Source: Ananas comosus (Eukaryota; Streptophyta; Magnoliopsida; Poales; Bromeliaceae). Taken from it: 64,000 nucleotides of DNA. The position numbers and the translations under genes are program-made. A model generated the notes under the pieces. The model was given only the letters and a program-made list of their open reading frames with translations. It ran no database searches and had not been told where the DNA came from. The stretch spans positions 7,553,473 through 7,617,472 of the forward strand of contig NC_033629.1 in the NCBI RefSeq assembly GCF_001540865.1, given 5' to 3'. Shown here piece after piece: positions 42,701 to 52,331 of the stretch (positions are counted from its first letter, which is position 1; every line of letters starts with the position of its first letter).

Positions 42701-44418
42701 ATATTGCATCAAATGATTCATCTGAGTCTCAAAGTACCTCATCTGAAATCCCTAGCATATCTCCTGAGACTACACCACTGACAGAGTCAAGAGATCATCC
42801 TTTGTCAAATGTTATTGGGGATCCTAATGTTGGTGTGCGAACAAGAAGTCAGTTACAATGTGAATTTGCATGTTACGTTTCTTTGATCGAGTCAAAGAAT
42901 ATCGACGAAGCTCTACGTGATGAATATTGGATAAATGCCATGCAAGAAGAACTTGGCCAATTCGTTCGCAATGATGTATGGGAATTAGTACCGCGTCCTG
43001 AGCAACAACACATAATAGGTACCAAATGGATCTTTAAGAATAAGAAAAATGAGGATGGTACTATTGTTCGAAGTAAAGCAAGACTTGTTGCTCAGGGCTA
43101 CTCACAAATTGAGGGAATAGACTTTGATGAAACCTTCGCCCCGGTTGCCCGTCTTGAATCAATTCGTATTTTGTTCGCGATCGCCTGCCATTTTAAAATC
43201 ACTCTTTTTCAAATGGATGTAAAAAGTGCATTTCTAAACAGATTTTTAAAAGAGGAAGTTTATGTTGAACAACCGAAAGGTTTCATAGACTCAAAATTTT
43301 CAAATCACGTTTTTCGACTGAAAAAGGCACTTTATGGACTAAAACAGGCTCCGCGAGCATGGTACGAACGCTTGACAAAATATCTTTTGGAAAAGGGCTA
43401 CAACCGAGGGGGAGCGGATAGAACTCTCTTTGTAAAACACTTGAAGGATAATTTCATTGTGGCACAAATCTATGTTGATGACATAGTTTTTGGGGCTACT
43501 AAAGATAAGGATGCCGCTGATTTTGCAAAGTTAATGACAAGCGAGTTTGAGATGTCGATGATGGGGGAGCTTAATTATTTTCTTGAATTTCAAGTTAAAC
43601 AAACTAAAGATGGAATTCACTTGTGTCAGTCCAAATATGCGAAAAATTTGGTTAAGAAATTTGGATTGGACAATGCAAAGGATTTTGACACTCCGATGGG
43701 TACAAGCAACAAAGGACTTGGATTGAATTCGGAAGGTGAGAGCGTGGATGAGAAACAATACAGAAGCATGATTGGTAGCCTATTGTACTTGACTGCGAGC
43801 AGACCAGATATTGCGTTTAGTGTTGGAATTTGTGCTCGTTATCAAGCTAACCCTAAGGAAGTACATCTGAAAGCGGTTAAAAGGATCATTCGGTACGTTA
43901 AAGGTACAACCGCATATGGCCTCTTGTATCGTATGAGAACATCTCTTGATCTGATCGGATACTCAGATGCAGACTGGGCTGGTTCTGCAGATGATCGGAA
44001 AAGTACTAGTGGAGGTTGTTTCTACCTTGGAAACTGTTTTGTGGCTTGGCATAGTAAGAAACAGAACTGTATTGCACTATCCACTGCTGAGGCTGAGTAT
44101 ATTTCTGCTGGTAGTTGCTCCACTCAGTTGTTGTGGATGAAGAGTTTACTGAGCGACTATCGGATCCCTTCCACCACTCTTACTATTCTGTATGACAACA
44201 CAAGTGCAATTAATATTTCTAAAAACCCTGTTTTACATTCACGAACAAAACATATTGAACTAAGATATCACTTTTTAAGAGAACTGGTTGAATCAAACAT
44301 CCTACAACTTGAATATATTTCGACTGAAAATCAACTTGCAGATATTTTAACCAAACCTTTGGATCAAAAACGTTTTGTGCATTTAAGAAAGGCAATTGGT
44401 ATGAATCCTTCAATTTAG
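42232..44418 (+). CDS. Copia integrase C-terminus, RT and RNase H (open)
   Basis: A 728-codon open stretch. It runs from the integrase tail ([15 protein letters not shown]) through a Ser-rich linker to RT ([52 protein letters not shown]), catalytic YVDDIVFG near 43474, then RNase H ([25 protein letters not shown], the Asp of LYDN) and the copia ending [11 protein letters not shown]. All RT and RNase H catalytic residues are visible. The ATG at 42232 is internal to the original polyprotein, not a genuine start. Confidence 0.92.
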   Translation: MARVMLNSKKIALHFWAEAVNTAVYVINRIYMRPGTFNTPYELWLGRKPDIKYFRVFRSKCFILRDRENLGKFDSRSDEGIFLGYSTTRRAYRAYNLRSKTVMESINIKVDEASSVSSSVNGSSNSLMNDEDNDSPFVLPVNDDVSALDNSITSSENIASNDSSESQSTSSEIPSISPETTPLTESRDHPLSNVIGDPNVGVRTRSQLQCEFACYVSLIESKNIDEALRDEYWINAMQEELGQFVRNDVWELVPRPEQQHIIGTKWIFKNKKNEDGTIVRSKARLVAQGYSQIEGIDFDETFAPVARLESIRILFAIACHFKITLFQMDVKSAFLNRFLKEEVYVEQPKGFIDSKFSNHVFRLKKALYGLKQAPRAWYERLTKYLLEKGYNRGGADRTLFVKHLKDNFIVAQIYVDDIVFGATKDKDAADFAKLMTSEFEMSMMGELNYFLEFQVKQTKDGIHLCQSKYAKNLVKKFGLDNAKDFDTPMGTSNKGLGLNSEGESVDEKQYRSMIGSLLYLTASRPDIAFSVGICARYQANPKEVHLKAVKRIIRYVKGTTAYGLLYRMRTSLDLIGYSDADWAGSADDRKSTSGGCFYLGNCFVAWHSKKQNCIALSTAEAEYISAGSCSTQLLWMKSLLSDYRIPSTTLTILYDNTSAINISKNPVLHSRTKHIELRYHFLRELVESNILQLEYISTENQLADILTKPLDQKRFVHLRKAIGMNPSI

Positions 44419-46019
44419 ATATATTCTACTGGGACATAGATCATGTGCGTGTTGCATTTTTACGTGCATGGTTTCTGGTGCTTGAGAGATGATTGAATTT
44501 CTTGGAGAATGTTGCTGTTTTGGGAGATGAATTGGTTTGTGACTTTAATTATTTCATATTTAGTTTTTGATTAATCAATGTCAAGGTTGTTCTCTTTTGT
44601 CATAATTTTTGAACGATCAAATCATTGAAATTCTGTTTAGCATACTGAATCACATTCAACACCTCATGCTTTGAACTTTGAATGTTGCAATTGTTTGTTT
44701 GATTATTAGTTTTAAGATGAATAACTATTTCTCTGGTTTTGAAATTGTAATAATATTTTAGACTTGAGAGTTGCACTAATTTAGAGGGAGTCTTTCCAAT
44801 TTTTGGTTAAGAAAGTTTCTGAAATTTAAGATGTGGAAAGAGTTACATCCCTGCTGGGAGTGTGAAAACTACCACCACATGGAGGAAAGAGCTACCATCC
44901 CGGTCGTCTGGTCAGTGTGTGCAGCTACCACATGTTGATTAAAGGAAAGTACCTTTCAGAGAGAAAAAATTGCTCAAAGAGCTTTACATCACGTAGGTGA
45001 TATAAGGTGGAATGTTAATAAAAAGATGCTCAAAGAGCCACTCCTGTCTTGAATATTGTGCATAACTCAATTTGAAAATATTATCTTGATTTCAGGATTC
45101 TGAAAATTATTTATACATTTTCTTTAACAAATATGATGATAAATCGATACAATTAATTCCTAGATCTTGCATGATGTGTAGAATTTTATTTTATATGTAT
45201 CTAGAATTTTCATTGATTATCGGGTCAACAATTTTGCCAAATTGAATATCCTTGAAATTAATTTTTTAAAATTTATTTATGAAATTTTATTTGAAATTTT
45301 TGGGGATGGAAATTGATTATTTTTGTTGATTGAACTTTGTGGAATAACTTATAATTTTTCTGAAAAAATATTGAGCTTAAATTAAAATTTTTCAAAATTC
45401 AGGCTCTGGGACCGGTCCCAGGCAGGAGAGACCGGTCCCTCCATCCGACCCGATAAAAGGGGTTTTCGTTCAATGTGGTTTGTATGCGTTTTCAAATTTT
45501 TTTTCTGCTTCCTCCATTGTGCGTCTCTTGCCTCCAGATTGGTTTTTATTCACGTTCCTCGTGGATTTGCACTAATTTTAGGTATGATTTTCGAGTTTTG
45601 TTGCATTTATATCATATACTCCGAAAATGTGTTTCGTTTCAGATTTTTTGGTGGTTTTTCCTAGAGATCTAGATGATTCTGTCATTTAGAGTTTCGATCT
45701 TGTTATTAGATTTGTTCTCTTCATATTGTCTTGTATTTCTTCATCTTTTGATCAATTTTTGTAGGTTTTCATCTTCAAAACCTAGCTTTTTCAAAATTTT
45801 TGGAAATCATGTGGTTTTACTGATTTTTGTTGCATAAGTTGTTCATGCTTTTCATGTTTTGTGGCCCTGAGGATTATCTAGCATTTATATATCAATTTGC
45901 TAAAAATTTTGGAATTAAAATTTTTTTTTTTTGTTCTTATGTTCAATATGTAAAATTCATTATGTTTAACAGGTGATTTTTAAAAAATGTACTCGTGGAT
46001 TCTTGTACTTGTGGTCCTT
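44419..46019 (+). other. Noncoding spacer between copia pol and extra ORF
   Basis: AT-rich, with no gene. It contains two regulatory-looking features, listed separately: an ACCGGT palindrome pair with a TATA-like sequence at 45405-45460, and an acceptor-like 'tgtttaacag' at 45963-45972. Confidence 0.6.
45405..45460 (+). promoter_or_regulatory. Isolated ACCGGT pair plus TATA-like sequence upstream of extra ORF
   Basis: GGGACCGGTCCC at about 45409 and GAGACCGGTCCC 20 bp later, then 'gataaaagg' at about 45450. The layout mimics the LTR promoter region and stands about 570 bp before the extra ORF. Confidence 0.45.
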
Positions 46020-47315
46020 ATGGCTGGGGGTGGTCGCGGAAGCAAACGACAGCGCTCCAAAGCTAAACGGCCGGTTGAGCAACAACCGGAAGATGAAGGG
46101 AGCGAATATGCTCCAGGTGACGAATCTGAGGAGGACGAGCCGGATTGGGAGACTTTTACTCCAGAGGTGTTAGCTAAGGATAAGGATACAGGAAAAGGAA
46201 AGGGAAAAGGAAAAGCCATGGATAAAGGCAAAGGAAAGGCAACTGAACGTACCGGTCGTCGCAAGTCTGGGGGTGTTGAAATTAGAGAACCAGGTTCTGA
46301 GCCTCCGCGTCATAGTCTACAGGATGTTCCGTCTGCTCGAAGGTCAATGTACTCGTCGAAGCATTGTATTGGTGAGCGCGATGTTGGTGTGGCCAGTATC
46401 ATTGATTGTGTGCCAAGATTTCAGGATTTATTTGAAAAAGGAAATCTTCATCAGATTTGTGATTTCCCAGAACAAACTGGATTATGTTTGGAGCTGATTA
46501 GAGAGTTCTATATGCGAGCAGGTCACTTGAGTGATTCCGACGGGGGCCCGTACGTATTCACAACTTCCGTACGTGGTGTTGAGTTATCAATCACTCCTGA
46601 TACGATAGCGTCTGTGCTAGGTATGGAAGCAAGGACAGAGGAAGTGGAATATCTGCAGGCCGGGTTCGACTCACTTCGCGATTGGAACCGTGTCGTGAAC
46701 TCTATTTGCATGCCCGGAACAGAGTCAAATGGAATTATGGTTTTGTCGAAGGATTTCAAAATGGAGTACAGGTTTTTGAACTTCGTGGTTTGCTACAATA
46801 TTTTGCCTCTCGCAAACACGAAGATTTTGAGATGGGATCGCATCTTGTACATGTATCTGTTGGGTAGGCCGGATATTGTAAGTGCAAAGAATATTAATAT
46901 GAATATTCCATTTTTGATCTGGCGAAGAATGGTAAAGGACATCAAGACTTCGGGACAAAATGAAAGGTTGCCATTTCCACTAATTATCATGAGGATTCTG
47001 CGACTCCATGAGGTAGATATTCGTTGTTCATCGTATGAGCATAGCTTGGGAAGGATCAATGAAAGAACGTTCGTGAAGTCATCAATGCAGCTTCGAACTC
47101 CGTCCCAGCGTGCTTCTTCCCCTTCTGCTGCTCCACCTCCTGCTGCTGCTACTTCTTCACATCCTTCTATGGACATTTCCGAGGAAGATGTCTCAGTTTC
47201 CTCTGTGTATCGTGAGCAACAACGTTTGTCTGAAGAGCTTCAGAAACTGTCTGGAACAAGCTGCAATACGGAAGGCTGTAAGCAAAATGAAGCGGTTAAT
47301 GCAGGCGATTTTTGA
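46020..47315 (+). CDS. Extra 3' ORF of Sirevirus (envelope-position protein of unknown function)
   Basis: 431 codons from Met 46020, chosen because MAGGGRGSKRQRSK follows; a Met at 45987 would add eleven mostly hydrophobic residues. Residues 1-90 are basic/acidic and Lys-Gly-rich (GKGKGKAMDKGKGK), nuclear-signal-like. Residues about 110-330 form a compact domain including YVFTTSVRGVELSITPDTIASVLGM, a pattern I associate with the 'putative plant transposon protein' domain found in 3' ORFs of plant retroelements. Then comes a Ser/Pro-rich tail. The last ~20 codons look out of frame: a neighbouring frame to 47365 continues with a coiled-coil-like stretch ending LPPGDDSD, so the natural C-terminus may be longer. 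No transmembrane segment is clear, so envelope function is doubtful. Confidence 0.7.
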   Translation: MAGGGRGSKRQRSKAKRPVEQQPEDEGSEYAPGDESEEDEPDWETFTPEVLAKDKDTGKGKGKGKAMDKGKGKATERTGRRKSGGVEIREPGSEPPRHSLQDVPSARRSMYSSKHCIGERDVGVASIIDCVPRFQDLFEKGNLHQICDFPEQTGLCLELIREFYMRAGHLSDSDGGPYVFTTSVRGVELSITPDTIASVLGMEARTEEVEYLQAGFDSLRDWNRVVNSICMPGTESNGIMVLSKDFKMEYRFLNFVVCYNILPLANTKILRWDRILYMYLLGRPDIVSAKNINMNIPFLIWRRMVKDIKTSGQNERLPFPLIIMRILRLHEVDIRCSSYEHSLGRINERTFVKSSMQLRTPSQRASSPSAAPPPAAATSSHPSMDISEEDVSVSSVYREQQRLSEELQKLSGTSCNTEGCKQNEAVNAGDF

Positions 47316-47410
47316 CAAGTTAGGATGTTGCCGAGCAGATTTACCTCCGGGGGATGATTCAGATTAGATGTTACGGGGTTCCTCTTTTTGTCATTTTGGC
47401 GCTTTCTGAC

Positions 47411-47425
47411 AAAAAGGGGGAGATG
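47411..47425 (+). other. Upstream polypurine tract
   Basis: 'aaaaagggggagatg', matching the tract next to the 3' LTR. Multiple polypurine tracts are typical of Sireviruses. Confidence 0.6.
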
Positions 47426-47820
47426 ATATGATGGTTCATGATGATATAATGGCTCATGATGATGATGATGTCTGATGAGGATGCTGTTTTTTGATTAGTT
47501 GTGTAAATTTAGGCTAGATGTTTGTTTAGGTGCTTGACTATGAACTATGACTTGTTGCTTTGATTGCTTTGACGTTTGATCTTTTATGATGAGTTTGCTT
47601 GAATCTTGATTGTGTTTTTAAGAATGTTTTTGCAGGAATATTCAAGATTTCAAGACTCCGGGTCTAAGTCATAGAGTCTGTATTAAGGTTGTAAAAAATG
47701 TAATTTTCTTTTATTGGATCAATCATGCAGGAGATTGTCGTTTGGTGATTGCGATGATCTTCTTTTTATTGTTTCTGAGTTGTGTATGAGCTTTGTAGTA
47801 TATTTTGTCACGAAATCGCC

Positions 47821-47831
47821 AAAGGGGGAGA
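47821..47831 (+). other. Polypurine tract of copia element
   Basis: AAAGGGGGAGA, immediately before the LTR TGTTAAGG. Confidence 0.8.
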
Positions 47832-47870
47832 TTGTTAAGGATTTTATAGGTTGGCGAATTTAGTAAAGTT

Positions 47871-48108
47871 GAATGGAGTCTTGAAGAGTTGATTGCGGAA
47901 GTTTGAAGAAAAGATCCAAATTGAAGAACAAAGACTCATTCGGAAAGCTCGGCATCTCAGGTATGAAGAATAGATGATTTCGTAGAGTTGAATGGAGTCT
48001 TGAAGAGTTGATCGCAGAAGTTTTGAAGAAAAGATCCAAATTGAAGAACAAAGACTCATTCGGAAAGCTCGGCATCTCAGGTATGAAGAATAGATGATTT
48101 ATGGTGAA
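47871..48108 (+). repeat. 119-bp tandem duplication inside the 3' LTR
   Basis: GAATGGAGTC begins at 47871 and again at 47990, and the sequence through 'aagaatagatgattt' is repeated with few changes. The 5' LTR and the older LTR at 872 have a single unit. Confidence 0.9.
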
Positions 48109-48179
48109 GATGTTTAATTGTAATAAGTTCAGAAGGCTTAGATTGCTTTAAAAATTCTTTTACTGAACTTTTATGTGTT

Positions 48180-48432
48180 CTGGGACCGGTCCCTGTGTTG
48201 AAGAGACCGGTTCCCCTAAGGTCCTCACTGCGTGAACATTGATGCAACCGATCCCCTGAGATGAGAGACCGGTTCCCGAACCTTGGTATTTCTGTCACGC
48301 AGCGAGAGACCGGTCTCTGGCTTGAGAGACCGGTTCCCGAACGTTGTGTTTTTTGATCACGCAGTGAGGGACCGGTTCCTCACATGAGAGACCGGCCTCT
48401 CACAGACCGGTCTCCTCGAGAGGACCGGTCCC
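48180..48432. repeat. ACCGGT palindrome cluster in copia 3' LTR
   Basis: Same order and spacing as at 38266-38520 with a few substitutions (for example one core changed to ACCGAT). Confidence 0.85.
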
Positions 48433-49140
48433 TGAGGACGACACATGTTTTTAAAAAGCACTTTTTGCAATCCTAGTCTACTTCTAAGTTTTCTAAATAT
48501 ATAAATAAGCCATGGGGGTCATCTTAAAGTTTAAGGCTTTGAATTTTTACTGATTCTAAACCCTAGAAACTTGTTTTTTCGTTCTAATGCTTCTATTCAC
48601 ATAACAAGTTTCGTAAAATCAACAATCGACTTCGTTCTTCGATTTTACTCGAGATCTTATTCGAGAATCAAGTTGATGTTTGATTAGAAGACGGACCCTC
48701 ATAGCTTATGGGATTCTAAAGCTTAATCACCACAAATCTTCGATTCTACAAGCTCCGGAAGCAGATTTGGCGCCTGGAGCTCGCGTGTAGCCGAGTATTC
48801 GGTGGACGCTTCAAGGAGCTGAGGCGTTGACGCTGCGAGGAGTTGCGGCAAGATCGATTGGAGGATTCCTATCGATCGATTGGAGGATTCCTATTGAGTC
48901 GTGTATTTTTGTCAAAATCACTTGTACTCAAGTTTTCTTAGTGGATTTTCTTCGCGTGATCGGTCCCGTGGGTTTTTTACTCCGATTTGGAGTTTTCCCA
49001 CGTTAAATTCTCGGTGTGCTATTTTCTTTTCCGCTGTTTCGTTTTATTTGCATCGAGATTTTTCAGTTTGCCATTTTTACACCTATTCACCCCCCTCTAG
49101 GTGTTACTTACCTTTTAGATCCTCGGGATCCATATCTTAC

Positions 49141-49897
49141 TGGTTATCCTTGAGATTAAAAAATAAAGAGCAAAGAACAAAGAACAAAGACAAAGAATAA
49201 AGAGCAAAGAACAAAGAACTTGCATAATCTGCATATGTTAATGTTAAGCATATTTCCTGCTTATTGTTCAGGCATATTAGCATCATATTATAGATTGGTT
49301 ACTATATGCAGCTTTTTCTTTCTATTATGCCTGAGTTAGTCCTAGTGGGAAAGTCGGTGAGATTAAGGCCGAACCCACTGGGAACTTTGTTGTAGTTCTC
49401 ACCCCACTATTTTCACAGAGCCGGGATCGAGCGAGCCGGCAAGTGACTGAGGTAAAGGTATCGCGCCTTAGACAGAGGCCACCAGAGTTGAGTTGGGTTT
49501 ACATTTTGTTAGTAGAGTACCCTATGTACATCTTTTGTATTTGATGACTAGTGATGTAAAGAAAAGAATGTAAAGCTTATTTTGAGGAAAATGTGATGTA
49601 AAAAGAAATGATGTCATGATGTAATGAAATGTAAGGAAGTTGAAAATGTACAAGTTGGACTTAATGTATATGATCTAAATTGAATCATAGTACAAGTGAA
49701 TGTTTAGTTTCCTATCTCTCACTCATGGCTATTGCTTACCCTCGCATAAGCCGTATTTGTATGTTTCCGCTAGTGCATTTCTTGTTTGAATTTGTACAGG
49801 TGATGAGCCTTGGGCGTACAGGGAAAACTCTGTCCGTTCGGCATCTGTTTGACGTGCTCGGGCTGGCCCAAATTGGTATCGGTCCCGGGGCGTGACA
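49141..49897 (+). repeat. 5' LTR of element B, left part missing
   Basis: Begins at the copia 3' LTR boundary and ends GGGGCGTGACA. Its last 110 bp resemble the end of the LTR of element A. A purine-rich (AACAAAG)n tract lies at 49165-49220. The U3 portion is absent. Confidence 0.75.
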
Positions 49898-49904
49898 GAT
49901 ATCG

Positions 49905-49917
49905 TGGTATCAGAGCC
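49905..49917 (+). other. Primer-binding site of element B
   Basis: TGGTATCAGAGCC seven bases after the LTR. Perfect tRNA-iMet-type match over its length. Confidence 0.85.
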
Positions 49918-50214
49918 AAGAGTGAAAGAATAGGAGTGGACCTAGAGACCCTTAGGATTGGAAGACCTTAAGGATCTAGGAAACGTAAGCGACAAAGTTA
50001 GCGCAAGCATGTGATTGGGTTAAGTTGGGACGTCTCTAATGTGATTAGAGGCTAAGTTTAATTTCCGTTGATCCTACACTTCTAGTGTTGTGTCGGGCGA
50101 CCGACAACATGACGCTGGAGGCAAGGATGAATGTGCATGTTGCTTTCGCCGGATTGGGTATGGTCAAATAATGTGGTCATGTAGCTAATACAAGTTGCTT
50201 CTTTTCAGGAAGCA

Positions 50215-52331
50215 ATGGCACCTCGTGGACGACCTCAGACCAGGTCGATGCCGGAGGAGCCAAGTGCGGAGCCCGAGCGATCCGGAGCGAGTGGCGACGG
50301 AGAGCTTAGGGAGCAGATGGCCGTGCTTATCGGCGTAGTGCGGCAACAGGCGGAGTCTGTCCAACGCCAAGGAGAGCAGATTCAGTGGCTCCAGGAGGCC
50401 TTGGAGCGTCAGCAGGCGGCGGCGGCCCAGGCAGGTGTCGAACATGTCGCGCCCCCTGTGGTAGTGCCGAGCGTGGACGAGGGAGCGGCGGCAGCAACGG
50501 CTGTTCCAGTTACGATGATATCGGCCTGATCGGGAACCTCAAATCCCGATAGTGCGGCGGTAGAAGCGAAGCGAGAGCGCACCTTGGCGGCTCTCATTCA
50601 GTTTAAAAAGTTCGACCCACCTATCTTCGAGGGAGGTTTGGTGGAGCCAGCGGTAGTGGAGTCGTGGATCGACTCGATGGAGACACTCTTCGAGGATCTC
50701 AACACCTTGGAGAAGGACAAAGTATACCTTGCCACCCATTGTCTTGAGAAGGCGGCGATGGTGTGGTGGAAGCGAGTGAAGCGGGATTGTCCTACCGACC
50801 TTTCGCTTATGCTATGGGAAGAGTTCAAGAGAGCAGTCTTCGCGAACTACTTCCCCGACACGACGAAGCGGAAATTGCAAGAAAAGTTTCGCAAGTTGAG
50901 ACAAGGTGATCGATCGGTGGGGGAGTACGAGCAAGAATTCTCCCACATTATTGACTGCATTCCCGATGTTGTTAGAGATGATCGGGACCGGGCCGATTGG
51001 TTCTTACGAGGACTCCAGCCCCAGATTTATGAGAAGGTGCAAATCTTAAAGTTGTCGACCTTTGCGGAGGTCTTCGATAGAGCATTGTGGGCGGAGCACG
51101 GTAGCGCCCACGTACGTGAAGAAAGGGAGGTTATGGCCAAGTTAAGGGACAAAGGCAAGAAGCGAACGGCGGGCGGTGCCGGGGGCCGGCCAAATGTTAA
51201 GAAACCCCATCGGTATCCCCGACAGCAGTCGAGGAACTGGAGACCACCTCGATGCGTCATATGTGGTGGAGAGCACAAGGTGTCGACTTGCCCGCAGCGA
51301 GACGGCAAATGTTTCAAGTGTGGCCAACCGGGACATCTTATCCGGGAGTGCCCGAGCTGGACGTCGTCTGCGCCGACGGCGGCATCAGTACCGTCTACCC
51401 CGAGACAGCTTGCGGGGTTACCACCAGCGATGTCGGCTGGGCGCGTGTCATCACCGCGTCAGCCGGAGGGATCGAGAGCTCCTGGCGGCCGAGTTTTTGC
51501 CGCTCAGGTGGAGGAGGAGCAGCAGCCTGCAGCACCCGACGACGTCGTGGCAGGTATAATTATGATTAATGGCACTAGAGCTAGAACATTGTTCGATACT
51601 GGTGCATCACGTTCATTTGTAGGCTCAAAGTTTGCAAAGGCACATGGCATAGAGATGACACATAACGAGGATTACTGGTCGGTAAACGGTCGCGAGCACT
51701 CGTTTCGTGTTTATGATGAGTGCTTGGAGGTTCCGGTGCAGGTTGGCGACTGGATCATGCCGATAGACCTACTGGTGCTAGACCGGATGTGGGGCTTCGA
51801 TGTTATTTTGGGGACCAATTGGCTCTCCAAATACTATGCGGTCATAGATTGTGAAAGTAAGGTTATCACTTTTCGTGAGCCTAACCAAGAAGAATTTGTG
51901 TACCGGGCGTGCAAAGGTGCGCGTTTCGCGGCCACTATATCGTCAGTGAGGGCCAAGAGAATGATTAAGGGAGGATGTAAAGCCTCTTTGGCAACCATGG
52001 TTGATGGCCGTGGGAAGCACCCAAATCTTGAAAGTATCCGGATTGCGTGCGAGTTTCCGGATGTATTTCCGGCGGGGTTACCGAGATTGCCACCGGACCG
52101 GGAAGTTGAGTTCGTTATCGACTTAATTTTCGGGGCGGAACCAGTTTCCAAGGCTCCATATAGAATGGCCCCGGTGGAGCTAAAGGAGTTGAAAGGCCAA
52201 TTGAAAGACTTGCTCGATAAAGGCTTTGTGAGGCCGAGCGTGTCACCGTAGGGAGCTCCGGTGCTATTTATAAAGAAAAAGGATGGTACACTTCGACTTT
52301 GTGTGGATTATCGCGAGTTGAACAAAGTGAC
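50215..52331 (+). pseudogene. Gag-protease-RT (5' part) of element B
   Basis: ATG at 50215 follows a 'cttttcag' tract. The coiled-coil N-terminus ends in an in-frame TGA at 50527-50529. Beyond it the same frame runs through the capsid domain (WIDSMETLFE, VWWKRVKRD), two zinc knuckles (CVICGGEHKVSTC and CFKCGQPGHLIREC, about 51250-51350), protease (FDTGASRSFV near 51593; VILGTNWLSKYY) and the RT start. A TAG at 52249-52251 replaces the Trp of the SPWGAP motif. After [10 protein letters not shown] the frame meets the inserted LTR at 52332. Confidence 0.9.

Larger units (their letters stand above)
36744..49140 (+). mobile_element. Sirevirus-type Ty1/copia element with extra 3' ORF
   Basis: LTRs at 36744-39206 (interrupted) and 47833-49140; primer-binding site TGGTATCAGAGC at 39209; gag, protease, integrase, RT and RNase H in copia order to 44418; a 3.4-kb 3' region with an additional ORF at 46020-47315; and two polypurine-like AAAGGGGGAG tracts. 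Integrase before RT defines Ty1/copia. A long gag with a zinc knuckle plus C-terminal coiled coil, an extra 3' ORF and repeated polypurine tracts are known Sirevirus traits. Pol holds several stops. The flanks (gggtt left, tggtt right) give at best an imperfect target duplication. Confidence 0.88.
47833..49140 (+). repeat. 3' LTR of copia element
   Basis: TGTTAAGG..CCATATCTTAC, with the terminal A missing. Contains a 119-bp tandem duplication near its start, the ACCGGT cluster at 48180-48432, a TATA box near 48500 and the CACCCCCCTCTAGGTGTTACTTACC end. Confidence 0.88.

Noticed and set aside
45473..45672. Small hydrophobic ORFs that might encode membrane peptides
   Set aside because: T-rich noncoding spacer DNA gives hydrophobic codons by composition; no conserved motif.
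36744..49140. A clear 5-bp target duplication for the copia element
   Set aside because: The flanks read gggtt and tggtt depending on where the LTR edge is drawn, and the terminal A of the 3' LTR is missing; not clean enough to claim.
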